Below, piece by piece: positions 1-10,067 of a DNA stretch of 64,000 nt; position 1 is the stretch's first letter, and the number at the start of each line of letters is the position of its first letter. Source of the stretch: Caldovatus sediminis (lineage in GTDB: Bacteria; Pseudomonadota; Alphaproteobacteria; Acetobacterales; Acetobacteraceae); contig NZ_BMKS01000001.1 of assembly GCF_014644455.1 (NCBI RefSeq), positions 441,409-505,408 of the forward strand, given 5' to 3'. A program made the translations under genes and the position numbers. Below the pieces are notes generated by a model that was not told where the DNA came from, searched no databases, and worked only from the letters and a program-made list of their open reading frames with translations.

Positions 1-12
1 AGGCCGGCTTCC

Positions 13-1884
13 ATGAAAGCTGACCCCGACGCCGAGACCGTCGTGTCGGCGCCGCGCGGCGCCGACGGGCGCGCACGGGCCGGTTCGCCCCATGGCCGCC
101 GCGGGGCGGCGCGCGAGACGCGGCTCAAGGGCATCCCGGTCTCGCCGGGCATCGCCATCGGCGCGATCTTCGACACCACCGAGGCGCCGGCCGAGGCGCC
201 GCGCCGCAGCATCACCGCCGCCGAGGTCGAGGCCGAGCGACAGCGCCTGGCCGAGGCGGTCGCCGCCTCGCGCAAGCAGGTGGCGAAGCTCAAGACGCGC
301 ATCGGCGTGCTGCCGGAGGAGGCGCAGGAGGAACTCTCGCCGCTGCTCGACGCCTACGCGATGATGCTCGCCAACTCCCGGCTCATCCGCGGCGCCCGCA
401 AGCGCATCGAGAGCGACCTGGTCGCCGCCGAGACCGCGGTGCAGGACGAGGCGGAGAGCATCGCCGCGGCGATCCTCGCCACGCGCGACGACGACAAGAC
501 CGGACTGCTGCGGCGCGCCCAGGAGGTGCGCGAGATCGCCCGGCGGCTGACGCGCAACCTCACCGCCCTGCCCTTCCGCGCTCTCAAGGACATCCCGCAG
601 GGTGCGATCCTGATCGCCGAGGAGCTGACGCCGGCGGACGCCGCCCTGCTCAACCCCGCGCGCATCGCAGGCGTCGCCACCGAGGAGGGCGGCGCCGACG
701 GCCACACCGCGATCATGCTGCGCGCGCTCGGCATCCCCTCCGTCCTCGGCTGCCACGGGCTGACGGGCACGGCGCGGCGCGGCGATCCCTGCGTGCTCGA
801 CGGCACGGCGGGCACGGTGGCGCTGAACCCCTCCCCGGCGACGCTCGCCGCGGCGCGCGAGTCGCTCGCCGCCTTCGCGCGGGAGCGGGCGAAGCTCGCC
901 AAGCTGCGGCGTCTGCCGGCGGTCACCACCGACGGGGAGGAGGTGGAGCTCCAGGCCAACCTGGAGATCCCGGCGGAGCTGCCGCTGATCGCGCAGGCGG
1001 GCGCGCAGGGCATCGGCCTGCTGCGCACCGAGTTCCTGTTCATGAACCGCGAGGACCTGCCCGACGAGGAGGCGCAGGTCGCGGCCTACGCCGAGATCCT
1101 CGAGGCGATGGACGGCGAGCCCGTCACCATCCGCGTCCTCGACTGGGGCGGCGAGAAGGACATCGAGGCGCTGGCCGAGGGCATACCCGCGCTGGGCGGG
1201 CCGAACCCGGCGCTCGGCCTGCGCGGCGTGCGGATGCTGCTGAAGCGGCCGGAGCTGCTCGAGGTGCAGTTCGCCGCCATCCTGCGCGTGGCGGCGAAGG
1301 GCCCGGTGCGCATCCTGCTGCCGATGGTCACCATCCCGGCCGAGGTGAAGCAGGCGCGCGAGATCTACGAGCGCGTCGCCCGCCGCCTGCGCCGCCGCGG
1401 CGAGAGGCTGCCCGACCCCCTGCCGCCGCTCGGCGCGATGATCGAGACGCCGGGCGCGGCCCTGGCGGCGGACGCGATCGCGCTGGAGGCCGACTTCTTC
1501 GCCATCGGCACCAACGACCTCGCCATGTACACGCTGGCGGTGGACCGCTCGGAGGCGGAGGTCGCGCACCTCTACGATCCGCTGCACCCGGCGGTGCTGC
1601 GGCTCGTGCAGTTCTCCACCGAGGCGGCGCTGCGGCTGCGCATGCCGGTCTCGGTCTGCGGCGAGATGGCGGGCAATCCGCGCCTGGTGCCGCTGCTGCT
1701 CGGCCTCGGGATCCGCTCGCTCTCGATGAACGCGAGCGCGATCCCGCGCGCGAAGCAGGCGGTGCGTTCGCTCGACATCGCCGACTGCGCCCGCTTCGCG
1801 CGGCGCGTGATGGAGCAGAGCGACCCGGCGCGGATCCAGGAGCTGGTGATGGGCTTCGCCGAGGGCCTGACCGAGCGGGCCTGA
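13..1884 (+). CDS. ptsI: Phosphoenolpyruvate-protein phosphotransferase (PTS enzyme I)
   Basis: Enzyme I takes phosphate from PEP onto a histidine and passes it to HPr in the cytoplasm. The 623 residues show the family order: a conserved start LKGIPVSPGIAIG (about residues 38-50), a helical HPr-binding part, a phosphohistidine loop GGADGHTAI with His231, and a PEP-utilising TIM barrel with LLRTEFLFM, GTNDLAMY and the catalytic Cys549 in VCGEMAGN. It is longer than the usual ~575 residues because of a low-complexity N-terminus (~36 residues), so the true start may lie further in. No GAF domain is present, so it resembles PtsI rather than PtsP. Any ptsH lies outside the window. In alphaproteobacteria without sugar permeases such a phosphorelay is usually regulatory; that role is inferred here. 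Confidence 0.93.
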   Translation: MKADPDAETVVSAPRGADGRARAGSPHGRRGAARETRLKGIPVSPGIAIGAIFDTTEAPAEAPRRSITAAEVEAERQRLAEAVAASRKQVAKLKTRIGVLPEEAQEELSPLLDAYAMMLANSRLIRGARKRIESDLVAAETAVQDEAESIAAAILATRDDDKTGLLRRAQEVREIARRLTRNLTALPFRALKDIPQGAILIAEELTPADAALLNPARIAGVATEEGGADGHTAIMLRALGIPSVLGCHGLTGTARRGDPCVLDGTAGTVALNPSPATLAAARESLAAFARERAKLAKLRRLPAVTTDGEEVELQANLEIPAELPLIAQAGAQGIGLLRTEFLFMNREDLPDEEAQVAAYAEILEAMDGEPVTIRVLDWGGEKDIEALAEGIPALGGPNPALGLRGVRMLLKRPELLEVQFAAILRVAAKGPVRILLPMVTIPAEVKQAREIYERVARRLRRRGERLPDPLPPLGAMIETPGAALAADAIALEADFFAIGTNDLAMYTLAVDRSEAEVAHLYDPLHPAVLRLVQFSTEAALRLRMPVSVCGEMAGNPRLVPLLLGLGIRSLSMNASAIPRAKQAVRSLDIADCARFARRVMEQSDPARIQELVMGFAEGLTERA

Positions 1885-2096
1885 GGGCGCCCCCGGGCGG
1901 TGCCGCGCCCGGCCGCACGCCGACCTCGCCGCCAGGACAACTCGTCGAGCCGGCGATCACGTTTTCTTGGCGGCCGCAGAACGCACGCGTGCCACTGACG
2001 CATGTCAAGGGCCGAGAGCGCGTCCCGCGCCAGTCTCGCTCCGTTCCCGGGGGACCGGACAGTTCCGCGGTGCTGCCCGGGAACCGGAGAGACATC

Positions 2097-2393
2097 ATGC
2101 AGCGCACATTCGCCTTCACGCTGATCGCCGCGGGCTTCCTGCTCGCGGCGTGCGAGACCGCGGCGCCGCCGATGGCGGGAACCGCCGCGGGCACCGCCCC
2201 GGACACCACGATCGGGGCCGCGGCCAGGGAACGGGCCGGCGGCGGCTGTCCCCCCACCACGGCCGGCATGCCTCAGGTGGTCACGCGCGGCGACGGCCCG
2301 CTCGTGCTCCGCACGACGCCGGGTGCCGGCACTGCCGGCGCGCAGGTCGCCCAGGCGATTCCGCCCGGCGGCACCGCCGAGAGCTGCCCGTGA
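2097..2393 (+). CDS. Small secreted lipoprotein, function unknown
   Basis: This 98-residue protein begins with a typical lipoprotein signal. The hydrophobic stretch [12 protein letters not shown] ends in a lipobox with Cys19, so the mature protein should be anchored to a membrane from the periplasmic side. The ATG at 2097 was chosen because a GGAGA ribosome-binding site precedes it and the signal starts right there; an upstream in-frame ATG at 1989 would bury the signal. The mature part is rich in Ala, Gly, Thr and Pro. Its C-terminal stretch, with [10 protein letters not shown], faintly recalls a bacterial SH3 fold, but I cannot assign a domain. Two cysteines remain in the mature region and could pair. 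Confidence 0.62.
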   Translation: MQRTFAFTLIAAGFLLAACETAAPPMAGTAAGTAPDTTIGAAARERAGGGCPPTTAGMPQVVTRGDGPLVLRTTPGAGTAGAQVAQAIPPGGTAESCP

Positions 2394-2577
2394 CGCGCAG
2401 GGCGGCGTCTCGCGCCGCCCCGCGCCCGTTCGGCAAGGGCCCGCTGCGCCGGGCCCGTCCGGTCGCCGTCGCAGGCCGGCGGCGGCTCGCGACGAGGCGC
2501 ATCGGACCGGACCTCCCCCCTCGCCACCGCACGGGCCGCATGCTAGGGCGCCGCCGGCATTCCGGAGGCACCTGCGG

Positions 2578-3984
<1,407 letters not shown>

Positions 3985-4006
3985 GCCGCTCCGGCCCGGT
4001 CAGCCG

Positions 4007-4846
4007 TCAGGCGGCGCGGCAGACGATCTCGGTCGGGGCGATCACCCCCCGCTCGAGCGCGTCCGCCATGTTGGCGATCTTCTGCGCCGCCGTCGCGCCC
4101 ATCACGATGTGCAGGCCGAGCGGCGGCGGGCCGCCGCGCCGCGCCGTCTCCTCGCCCAGGCGCCGGAAGAACGCGATCGCGGAGTCGCGGCGGTTGCGCT
4201 CCGCCCGCACCTCGAACCCTGCGGCTTCGAGCAGGCGCCGGTAGGCGGCCGGCGTCTCGAGGAAGCTGGTCGCGGGGTCAGAGGCCCAGGGGACCGGAAA
4301 GCGCAAGGCGCCCTCGTCGCCCTCGCGCATCACGTCGTAGACCGCGAACACGCCGCCGGGCCGGAGCACCCGCCGGACCTCGGCGAACAGCGCCGCCTTG
4401 TCCCCGATGTTCATGCCGACGTGGAGCATGGTGGCGCCGTCGAACTCCGCCGGACCGAAGGGCAGGGCGAGCGCGCTGCCGCACCGGTACGACACGCGCC
4501 CGGCCAGCCCGACGCGGCGGGCGAGGCCCTCCGCGACGCGCACGAACTCCTCGGTCAGGTCGATGCCCGTGACCAGGCAGCCATGCGCCTGCGCGAAGTG
4601 GCGCGAGGCCCCGCCGAGGCCCGAGCCGACGTCGAGCAGGCGCATCCCCGGCGCGAGGCCGAGCCGTGCGGCGAGGTCGATCGTTGCCTGGCGCCCCCCG
4701 ATGTGGAACTCGTCCACCGGGGCGAGGTCCTGCGGCGCGAGGCGGTCGGGGTCCACCCCGGCCGCGGCCAGCGCCTCCAGTATCGCGCGTTCCAGCGCGC
4801 CATGCGCGTAGTGCTCGGCGACGCGTCGCTCGGTGCCGTCGGCCAT
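4007..4846 (-). CDS. SAM-dependent methyltransferase (sarcosine/dimethylglycine or UbiE type)
   Basis: This 279-residue cytosolic class I methyltransferase carries motif I (LLDVGSGLGGASRHFA, residues 70-85). The acidic ribose-binding residue sits in TGIDLTEEFV, and the later Rossmann segments FDGATMLHVGMNI and VLRPGGVFAVYDVM follow. The GLGG form of motif I, and the DEFHIGG segment before it, resemble glycine-betaine-forming or tocopherol-type N/C-methyltransferases, but the substrate cannot be fixed from sequence. The start at 4846 has GGAGGAGAG just upstream. The gene is convergent with ahcY (22 bp apart) and divergent from the TRAP receptor gene. No osmolyte operon surrounds it, so a glycine-betaine role is only a possibility. 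Confidence 0.82.
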   Translation of the reverse strand: MADGTERRVAEHYAHGALERAILEALAAAGVDPDRLAPQDLAPVDEFHIGGRQATIDLAARLGLAPGMRLLDVGSGLGGASRHFAQAHGCLVTGIDLTEEFVRVAEGLARRVGLAGRVSYRCGSALALPFGPAEFDGATMLHVGMNIGDKAALFAEVRRVLRPGGVFAVYDVMREGDEGALRFPVPWASDPATSFLETPAAYRRLLEAAGFEVRAERNRRDSAIAFFRRLGEETARRGGPPPLGLHIVMGATAAQKIANMADALERGVIAPTEIVCRAA

Positions 4847-5070
4847 CGCCCTCTCCTCCCTGCCCCTGCCCGCCGGCCTGGCGCCGGCGCGCGGCGACGG
4901 ATCCTGGCGGGCTCGTCCGCGGCCGGGCAGGGCGCGCGCGAGGACGTGCGGGCAGGCCCCGCGCCCGGTCGCCAGGCCGGGGGCGTTCCCGGCTTGCCTC
5001 GCGCCGCCGCCCTGATATTCCACACCCGCCCGCCGTACCGCTGCAACGCCGAACCGGGAGACGGACTTCC

Positions 5071-6171
5071 ATGACCAGCCGCCGCCGCGCCCTGCTGGGC
5101 GCCGCCGCCGCCGCGCCGGCCGCGGCCCTCGCCGCGCCCGCCATCGCCCAGACCGCGAGCCCCGAGATCCGCTGGCGCCTGACCAGCTCCTTCCCGCGCA
5201 GCCTCGACATCCTGTTCGGGACCGCGGAAGGCATCGTGCGGCGGGTCGCCCAGCTCACCGACAACCGCTTCCAGATCCGCGTCTTCCCGGGCGGCGAGAT
5301 CGCGCCGCCCTTCGCCGCGCTCGACGCGGTGCAGTCCGGCTCGGTCGAGTGCTGCCACACCGCCGCCTACTACTACGTCGGCAAGGAGCCTTCCTTCGCC
5401 TTCCTCACCGCCTATCCCTTCGGCCTCAACACCCGGCAGATGACCGCCTGGTTCCGCCACGGCGGCGGCAACCAGCTCGCCGCGGAGCTGCTGCGCGACT
5501 ACTCCGTGGTCGGCTTCCCCTCCGGCGACACCGGGGCGCAGATGGGCGGCTGGTTCCGCAACGAGGTGCGCTCGCTGCAGGACCTGCAGGGCCTCAAGTT
5601 CCGCATCGCCGGCTTCGCCGGCCAGGTGTTCCAGCGCCTCGGCGCCGCGCCGACCCAGGTGCCGGCGGCCGACATCTATCCCTCGCTCGAGCGCGGCGTG
5701 CTCGACGCGGTCGAGTTCGTCGGGCCGCACGACGACGAGAAGCTCGGCTTCGTGCGCGTCGCCCGCTACTACTACGCGCCCGGCTTCTGGGAGCCCGGGG
5801 CGCGGCTGCACTTCATGGTCAACCAGCGCGCCTGGGACTCGCTCCCCGACGCCTACAAGCACGCGATCGAGGTCGCCTGCGCCGAGGCCGACAGCGAGAT
5901 GGTCAGCCGCTACGACCACTCCAACCCGCAGGCGCTGCGCCGCCTGGTCGCGGCCGGGGCGCAGCTCCGCTTCTGGCCGCGCGACCTGATGCAGGCCGCC
6001 TGGCGCGCCGCCCACGAGGTGACGGAGGAGACCGCCGGCCGCAACGAGCGGTTCAAGAAGTTCTGGGAGAGCTACCGCCGCTACCGCGACGAGGAGTACC
6101 AGTGGTTCCGCATCGCGGAGAACAGCTTCGACAACTTTGCCTTCGTCGCCGCCGCCCAGCAGCAGCGCTGA
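5071..6171 (+). CDS. TRAP transporter substrate-binding protein (DctP/TakP-like)
   Basis: This is a periplasmic solute receptor of the DctP family (366 residues). It starts with a twin-arginine-like signal (MTSRRRALLG, cleavage likely after AIA near residue 26). The mature part opens with RWRLTSSFPRSLDILFG and contains FPGGEIAPPFAALDAVQ, LKFRIAGFAGQVFQRLG and ERGVLDAVEFVGPHDDEKLG. These resemble the TakP/2-oxo-acid subgroup, in which the protein works as a dimer bound to a carboxylate through an arginine. The membrane subunits (DctQ/DctM) that would use it are not next to it; methyltransferase and uppP genes flank it instead. It is therefore an orphan receptor or a partner of a permease encoded elsewhere. 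The ligand is unknown, with a carboxylate inferred from family. Confidence 0.88.
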   Translation: MTSRRRALLGAAAAAPAAALAAPAIAQTASPEIRWRLTSSFPRSLDILFGTAEGIVRRVAQLTDNRFQIRVFPGGEIAPPFAALDAVQSGSVECCHTAAYYYVGKEPSFAFLTAYPFGLNTRQMTAWFRHGGGNQLAAELLRDYSVVGFPSGDTGAQMGGWFRNEVRSLQDLQGLKFRIAGFAGQVFQRLGAAPTQVPAADIYPSLERGVLDAVEFVGPHDDEKLGFVRVARYYYAPGFWEPGARLHFMVNQRAWDSLPDAYKHAIEVACAEADSEMVSRYDHSNPQALRRLVAAGAQLRFWPRDLMQAAWRAAHEVTEETAGRNERFKKFWESYRRYRDEEYQWFRIAENSFDNFAFVAAAQQQR

Positions 6172-6311
6172 CCGGATCCGGCACGCGGTGCGGCGCCGCC
6201 CTCCGCGCTCCGCCGCCACGGCCGGGCCGCCGTCGGGCGGCGCGCCGCGGCGGCGCGGCCTCGGCCCGCGCGTGATCCCTGCCGTCGTGCCGCGCTAGCC
6301 CGCACCGTCCC

Positions 6312-7121
6312 ATGGCGGAATCCAGCCCGCTGCTCTCCGCCCTGCTCATGGGGGTCGTGGAGGGCCTGACGGAGTTCGTGCCGGTCTCCTCGACCGGCCA
6401 CCTGATCCTGCTCGGCGAGGCGATCGGCTTCCAGGGCCCGCCGGGCAAGACGTTCGAGATCGCGATCCAGCTCGGCGCCATCCTCGCCGTGGTCTGGGTC
6501 TACCGCGCCATGCTCTGGCGCATCGCCCTCGGGATGTGGCACGCGCGGACGACCGAGCGCTACTACGCGGTCAACCTGGCCCTCGCCTTCCTGCCGGCCG
6601 CGGCGATCGGCGCCACGCTGCACGGACCGATCACGACGCTGCTGTTCACGCCCTGGGTCGTCGCCGTCGCGCTCATCGTGGGCGGCGTCGTCATCATCGC
6701 CATCGAGCGGTACCAGCCGCACGCCTGGATCCGCACCGTGCCGGAGATTGGGCCGCTCACCGCGCTCCTGATCGGGTTCGGGCAGGCGCTGGCGATGATC
6801 CCGGGCACCTCGCGCTCGGGCGCGACCATCATCGCGGCGCTGGCGCTCGGCGTGGCGCGGCGCGCGGCGGCCGAGTTCAGCTTCGTCCTCGCCATCCCGA
6901 CGATGCTCGCGGCGACCGCCTACAGTCTCTGGAAGGCCCGGGAGGCGCTGGACTTCGGCGCCGGGGGGCTGATCGCGGTGGGGTTCTGCTCGGCCTTCGC
7001 GGTGGCGCTGGTGACGGTGCGCGCCGTTCTCGCCGTGATCGGGCGGATCGGCTTCACCCCCTTCGGCTGGTATCGCATCGCGCTCGGCTCGGCGATGCTG
7101 GTCTGGCTTGCGTTGCGTTGA
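6312..7121 (+). CDS. uppP: Undecaprenyl-diphosphatase
   Basis: This inner-membrane enzyme removes a phosphate from undecaprenyl diphosphate so the lipid carrier can be reused in wall and polysaccharide synthesis. Loss of pool turnover also underlies bacitracin sensitivity. The 269-residue protein has both signature motifs: EGLTEFVPVSSTGH (residues 17-30, catalytic Glu and Ser) and PGTSRSGATI (near residue 164). Several hydrophobic helices follow, for example AVALIVGGVVIIAIE and the C-terminal IALGSAMLVWLALR. The length matches the BacA family. It appears to be a single-gene unit, between the TRAP receptor and a lipoprotein gene. Confidence 0.96.
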   Translation: MAESSPLLSALLMGVVEGLTEFVPVSSTGHLILLGEAIGFQGPPGKTFEIAIQLGAILAVVWVYRAMLWRIALGMWHARTTERYYAVNLALAFLPAAAIGATLHGPITTLLFTPWVVAVALIVGGVVIIAIERYQPHAWIRTVPEIGPLTALLIGFGQALAMIPGTSRSGATIIAALALGVARRAAAEFSFVLAIPTMLAATAYSLWKAREALDFGAGGLIAVGFCSAFAVALVTVRAVLAVIGRIGFTPFGWYRIALGSAMLVWLALR

Positions 7122-7297
7122 GGCGCGGCCGGCACGGGCCGCCGCCCGGCCGGGCGCCCGCGGAGCTGGCGCCGCCACAACTCCGACACCGCCGCGCCAC
7201 CGCCCCGCCGCCTCGGGCGCGGAGGCTTCCGGCGATGCCGGCGCGCGCGAGGGCCGAAGCGCGCTTCGCAGCACCGCTCGAAGATCCGGATCACGCG

Positions 7298-7624
7298 ATG
7301 CCATCCCGCCACCGCCGCCGCCTGCCTCGCCCTCTCCTGTTCCTGGCCTCGCTCCTTCCGGTCGCCGCGGCGGGCTGCGTCCAGGACGGTCCCTACGGCT
7401 CCTACGATCCCTATTATGCGGAGCGGGCGCGCGCCTGGCAGCAGGAGGAGGCCGCGCGCCGCGCCGGCTCCGCCGCCCGCTACAGCGATTTCGAGGCCGA
7501 GCGGCAGGCCCGCTGGCGCGAGAGATGGAGCGCCGTCGCGCCTGGGCGGCGCAGCAGCGGGCCTGGGAGCGCGCCCGCCGCGCCGAACTCGGCGGCGGTT
7601 ACGGGGCGCAGGGCGGCGAGGTGA
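7298..7624 (+). CDS. Putative lipoprotein, N-terminal part of a probable frameshifted gene
   Basis: The reading frame opens with a lipoprotein signal: arginine-rich start, hydrophobic LLFLASLLPVAAAG, lipobox Cys27. A polar, Tyr/Arg/Glu-rich part follows (YDPYYAERARAWQQEEAARR). After about residue 77 (RWRERW) the composition turns into Pro/Ala/Ser/Arg-rich nonsense typical of a shadow frame, ending at 7624. From 7525 the next frame (-1 relative) continues the same Arg/Glu/Ala/Trp style and ends in a Pro/Tyr-rich tail. The simplest reading is one gene of roughly 165 codons with a single base lost near 7520. Function is unknown. The start has no strong ribosome-binding site. Confidence 0.5.
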   Translation: MPSRHRRRLPRPLLFLASLLPVAAAGCVQDGPYGSYDPYYAERARAWQQEEAARRAGSAARYSDFEAERQARWRERWSAVAPGRRSSGPGSAPAAPNSAAVTGRRAAR

Positions 7625-7800
7625 GGCGCGAGGACCTGCCGCCGGGCACGGCGCCGCCCTACCCGCAGGCCCATGGCTACGCGCCGCCGCAGCCCTCCCC
7701 CTATGCGGCGCCGGCCGCGCCATACGGCTACCCGGGAGCGGCGCCCTACCCGCCTGCGGCCTATGGGGCGCTGCCGCCGCCGCAGCAGGGCTGGTACTGA
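7525..7800 (+). pseudogene. C-terminal part of the frameshifted lipoprotein (Pro/Tyr-rich tail)
   Basis: This frame starts with MERRRAWAAQQRAWERARR, which continues the Arg/Ala/Trp helix of the upstream lipoprotein frame. It then runs into a low-complexity tail rich in Pro, Tyr, Ala and Gly (YPQAHGYAPPQPSPY, PYGYPGAAPYPP), ending at 7800. The tail resembles proline-tyrosine-rich surface or envelope segments. It overlaps the first frame by about 100 bp with an offset of -1. It could be translated as a separate 91-residue protein from the ATG at 7525, but no signal peptide or clear ribosome-binding site supports that. A real mutation, an assembly error or programmed shifting cannot be told apart here. 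Confidence 0.4.
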
Positions 7801-8017
7801 CGGGCGCACCGTCCCCCGGCCCGCCCTGCTCCACGCCAGGGCGCAGGGGATGCGCGGGCCGGAGCCCCGCCGCTCGGCGCGGTGGCGCCCCTGGCCCGGA
7901 TCGCGACCCTCGTGCCGAGGCCGCAGCGCTCGCTCCGGGCGGCGTCGGGAGGTGGAACCGGAACGGGCGTGCGGCCGGGAAATGCCATACTCTGCGGCGC
8001 GGGAGATCCGACCGGCC

Positions 8018-8470
8018 ATGCCGTTCCTGACCCGCTCCCCGCCATGCCCCGTCGCGCCGCCGGCCTGCTGCCGCCTCGCCGCCGCCGTCCTGGCCGCCTC
8101 CGCCTGGGCCTTCCCCGTCGCGTCCGGGGCGCAGCGCGCGCCCGCATCGGCCGCGCAGGAACCGGCGGCGCTCGACGGTCTCTACACCGGCACGCTGGTC
8201 GAGACCTGGCGCCACCCGGAGGCGCACTGCCCCTGGGCCTCGCCGCGCCCCCTGCTGCGCATCGCCGAGGGGCGCGCGGCGCTGCGCTTCCACGAGGATC
8301 CGCCCTGGGAAGCGACCGGCCCGGTCGCGCCGGGCGGCCGCATCCGCCTGGAATTCGGCCGCGGCACCGAGATCGACGTCGAAGTGGTCGGCGCCGTCGA
8401 GGGCACCGCCTTCCGCGGGATTCTGCGCACCCCAACCTGCGCCTTCGCGCTCGAACTGGTCCGGCGCTGA
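8018..8470 (+). CDS. Secreted protein of unknown function
   Basis: This 150-residue protein begins with a probable Sec signal (hydrophobic CCRLAAAVLAASAWAFPVASGA, cleavage near residue 38). The mature part reads as a small beta-rich domain: LDGLYTGTLVETWRHP, LLRIAEGRAALRFHE, IRLEFGRGTEIDVEVVG and FRGILRTPTCAFALELVRR. Two cysteines (in HCPWAS and TPTCAF) could form a disulfide. I do not recognise a family. The alternating hydrophobic strands suggest a lipocalin-like or beta-sandwich fold, which is a guess. An in-frame ATG at 7982 would add 12 residues and is less likely because it would precede the signal. The gene ends 26 bp before the 105-bp repeat. Confidence 0.6.
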   Translation: MPFLTRSPPCPVAPPACCRLAAAVLAASAWAFPVASGAQRAPASAAQEPAALDGLYTGTLVETWRHPEAHCPWASPRPLLRIAEGRAALRFHEDPPWEATGPVAPGGRIRLEFGRGTEIDVEVVGAVEGTAFRGILRTPTCAFALELVRR

Positions 8471-8496
8471 GGCGGCTGAGGCGGGCGGCGCACCCT

Positions 8497-8601
8497 TAGC
8501 GCCGTTTTCGCTCGGCTGTGCTCGCTGCAACGACTCCTGCTCGTCGTTGGCCGAGCCGATTCACGCTTCCGGCTGTTTCCGGCCGTCCGCGATCGGCTCT
8601 A
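8497..8601. repeat. 105-bp dispersed repeat with terminal inverted ends, copy 1
   Basis: This segment matches 14088-14192 at 98 of 105 positions with no gaps. The right end is CGGCTCTA; the left end is TAGCGCCG, one base off a perfect 8-bp inverted end. An inner inverted pair CTCGGC/GCCGAG lies about 35 bp apart, so the RNA can fold. It fills the space between a plus-strand gene and the convergent MFS gene, whose stop codon lies in the last three bases of the repeat. Size, inverted ends and flanking TA fit a small MITE-like or REP-like element. Confidence 0.8.
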
Positions 8602-9807
8602 GCCGGGCCGGCGGCGCGCCTCCACCGGGCGCAGCAGGTCGATCCCGACCAGCAGCGCCGGCAGCCCGCTGACGAGGAAGCCGAGCCCGTGCCCGCCGGT
8701 CGCCCCGAGCAGCGCCGCGTAGAGCAGCGGCATCAGCAGCGCCCCGATCTGGCCGAAGGACAGCACGCCCCCGGTCACCGCGCCGCGCATCCCCTCGGGC
8801 GCGAGGCGCGCCGTCTCCGACAGCAGGACGCCGTGCCAGGAGAGGGCGGTCATGCTGAGGAGCGTCGCCACCGCGCCGATCGCCACCGTCGGCCAACCGG
8901 GCGTGAACAGCGCCATCAGCCCCGCGCTGCCGGCCATGCCGAGCGCGAGCAGGGCCAGCATCCGCCGCGGAGGCACCAGCACGCTGCCGAGCCATCCCCA
9001 GAGCACGCGCCCCGGGATCGCCACCAGCGTCGCCACCGAGAAGACGAGGCCGGCCGCGGCGAGGGTGTAGTCGAGCGCCACTAGGTAGATGACGAAGTAC
9101 GACGTGAACACGGTCTGCAGCCCGTTGAAGGCGAAGCAGGCGAGCGACAGGCCGCGCAGGTCGTGCGTGCCGACCACGGAGCCGAGCGTGGTGGCGAAGT
9201 CCGACAGCCGGAAGGAGCGGCTCCGCACCCGGTCGGCGTCGAACTCGGCGCGCAGCGGTTCGAGCAGCACGGCGACGACGAGGCTGGCCGCGGCGGCGGC
9301 GAGCAGCGCGCCGCGCCAGCCCCACAGCCCGGTCATGAACGGGCCGAGCAGGCCGGCGAGCAGCAGCCCCATCGGCACCGCCGTCTGCTTGATGGAGAAC
9401 ACCAGCGGCGCATAGCGGGGCGGCGAGTAGCGGCCGAGCAGATGCGAACTGGCCGGCGTGGAGATCGCCGCGCCGCCGCCGGCGATGACCGCCGAGAGCG
9501 CGAAGAGCGCGAGCGTCCCGCCGGCGGCGAGCGACAGGCCGATGGTCAGCATCACCAGCGCCGCCTGGCTCATCCGCAGCGCGCCGTAGCGCAGGATGAA
9601 GCTGCCGCAACCCATCTGGAACACCAGCGCCGCCGCCGCGGCGACGCCGACATAGACGCCGACCAGGGCCGGGTCGAGCCGCAGCTCCTCGACGATCGCG
9701 GGCGCGATCACGGGAGGCAGGATCCGGCCGAGCGCGGCGAAGGTCTGCTGCCAGAAGGTCGCGGCCAGGGCGAGCAGCAGTAGGGTCAGCGGACGGCCGA
9801 GGCGCAT
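8599..9807 (-). CDS. Major facilitator superfamily transporter
   Basis: This 402-residue inner-membrane carrier has about twelve hydrophobic segments, from PLTLLLLALAATFW at the N-terminus to HGLGFLVSGLPALLVGI at the C-terminus. Helices GVAAAAALVFQMGCG, LPLLYAALLG and AGLVFSVATLVAIPGRVLWG fit the two-times-six MFS layout. The long cytoplasmic loop between helices 6 and 7 contains the charged LEPLRAEFDADRVRSR. Substrate is unknown; the layout resembles the CynX/NimT and oxalate/formate-type groups only loosely. I chose the ATG at 9807 because the membrane segment starts directly after it; a start at 9906 would add 33 polar residues. The stop codon lies inside the terminal bases of the 105-bp repeat. 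Confidence 0.85.
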   Translation of the reverse strand: MRLGRPLTLLLLALAATFWQQTFAALGRILPPVIAPAIVEELRLDPALVGVYVGVAAAAALVFQMGCGSFILRYGALRMSQAALVMLTIGLSLAAGGTLALFALSAVIAGGGAAISTPASSHLLGRYSPPRYAPLVFSIKQTAVPMGLLLAGLLGPFMTGLWGWRGALLAAAAASLVVAVLLEPLRAEFDADRVRSRSFRLSDFATTLGSVVGTHDLRGLSLACFAFNGLQTVFTSYFVIYLVALDYTLAAAGLVFSVATLVAIPGRVLWGWLGSVLVPPRRMLALLALGMAGSAGLMALFTPGWPTVAIGAVATLLSMTALSWHGVLLSETARLAPEGMRGAVTGGVLSFGQIGALLMPLLYAALLGATGGHGLGFLVSGLPALLVGIDLLRPVEARRRPG

Positions 9808-10067
9808 CCGGGCGGGTCCGTCGTGGTCGTCGTCGCGCGGCCGGGGCGCGCCGCTGCCGGGCGATGCGCGCCGCGCCGCTGCGAGGGGGATGGTTCGAGG
9901 ACGCAACAGGCCGGCGGCGCCGGAGGGACGCCGGCAGAGGCGGTATCGGATCGCATCGGGACGACAGTCTCCGCCCCGGGGGAAGGGCTGGCAAGCCCGC
10001 CGCCCCGTGACCCGTGCGGCGCTGCCATGCTAGGGGGGTGCGAACCGATCCAAGGGGGAAACGCGCG

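Noticed and set aside
2394-2577. Possible SAH riboswitch upstream of ahcY
   Set aside because: I looked for the conserved core and pseudoknot partners expected in SAH riboswitches and found only GC-rich sequence with a loosely similar GACGAGGCGCATCGG. A covariance-model scan would be decisive; a significant hit would reverse this.
9808-10067. Possible riboswitch or regulator site between the MFS and GMC genes
   Set aside because: The GGCTGGCAAGCC-type inverted segment and G-runs do not match any riboswitch core I know. A shared divergent promoter is likely but no clear element could be placed.
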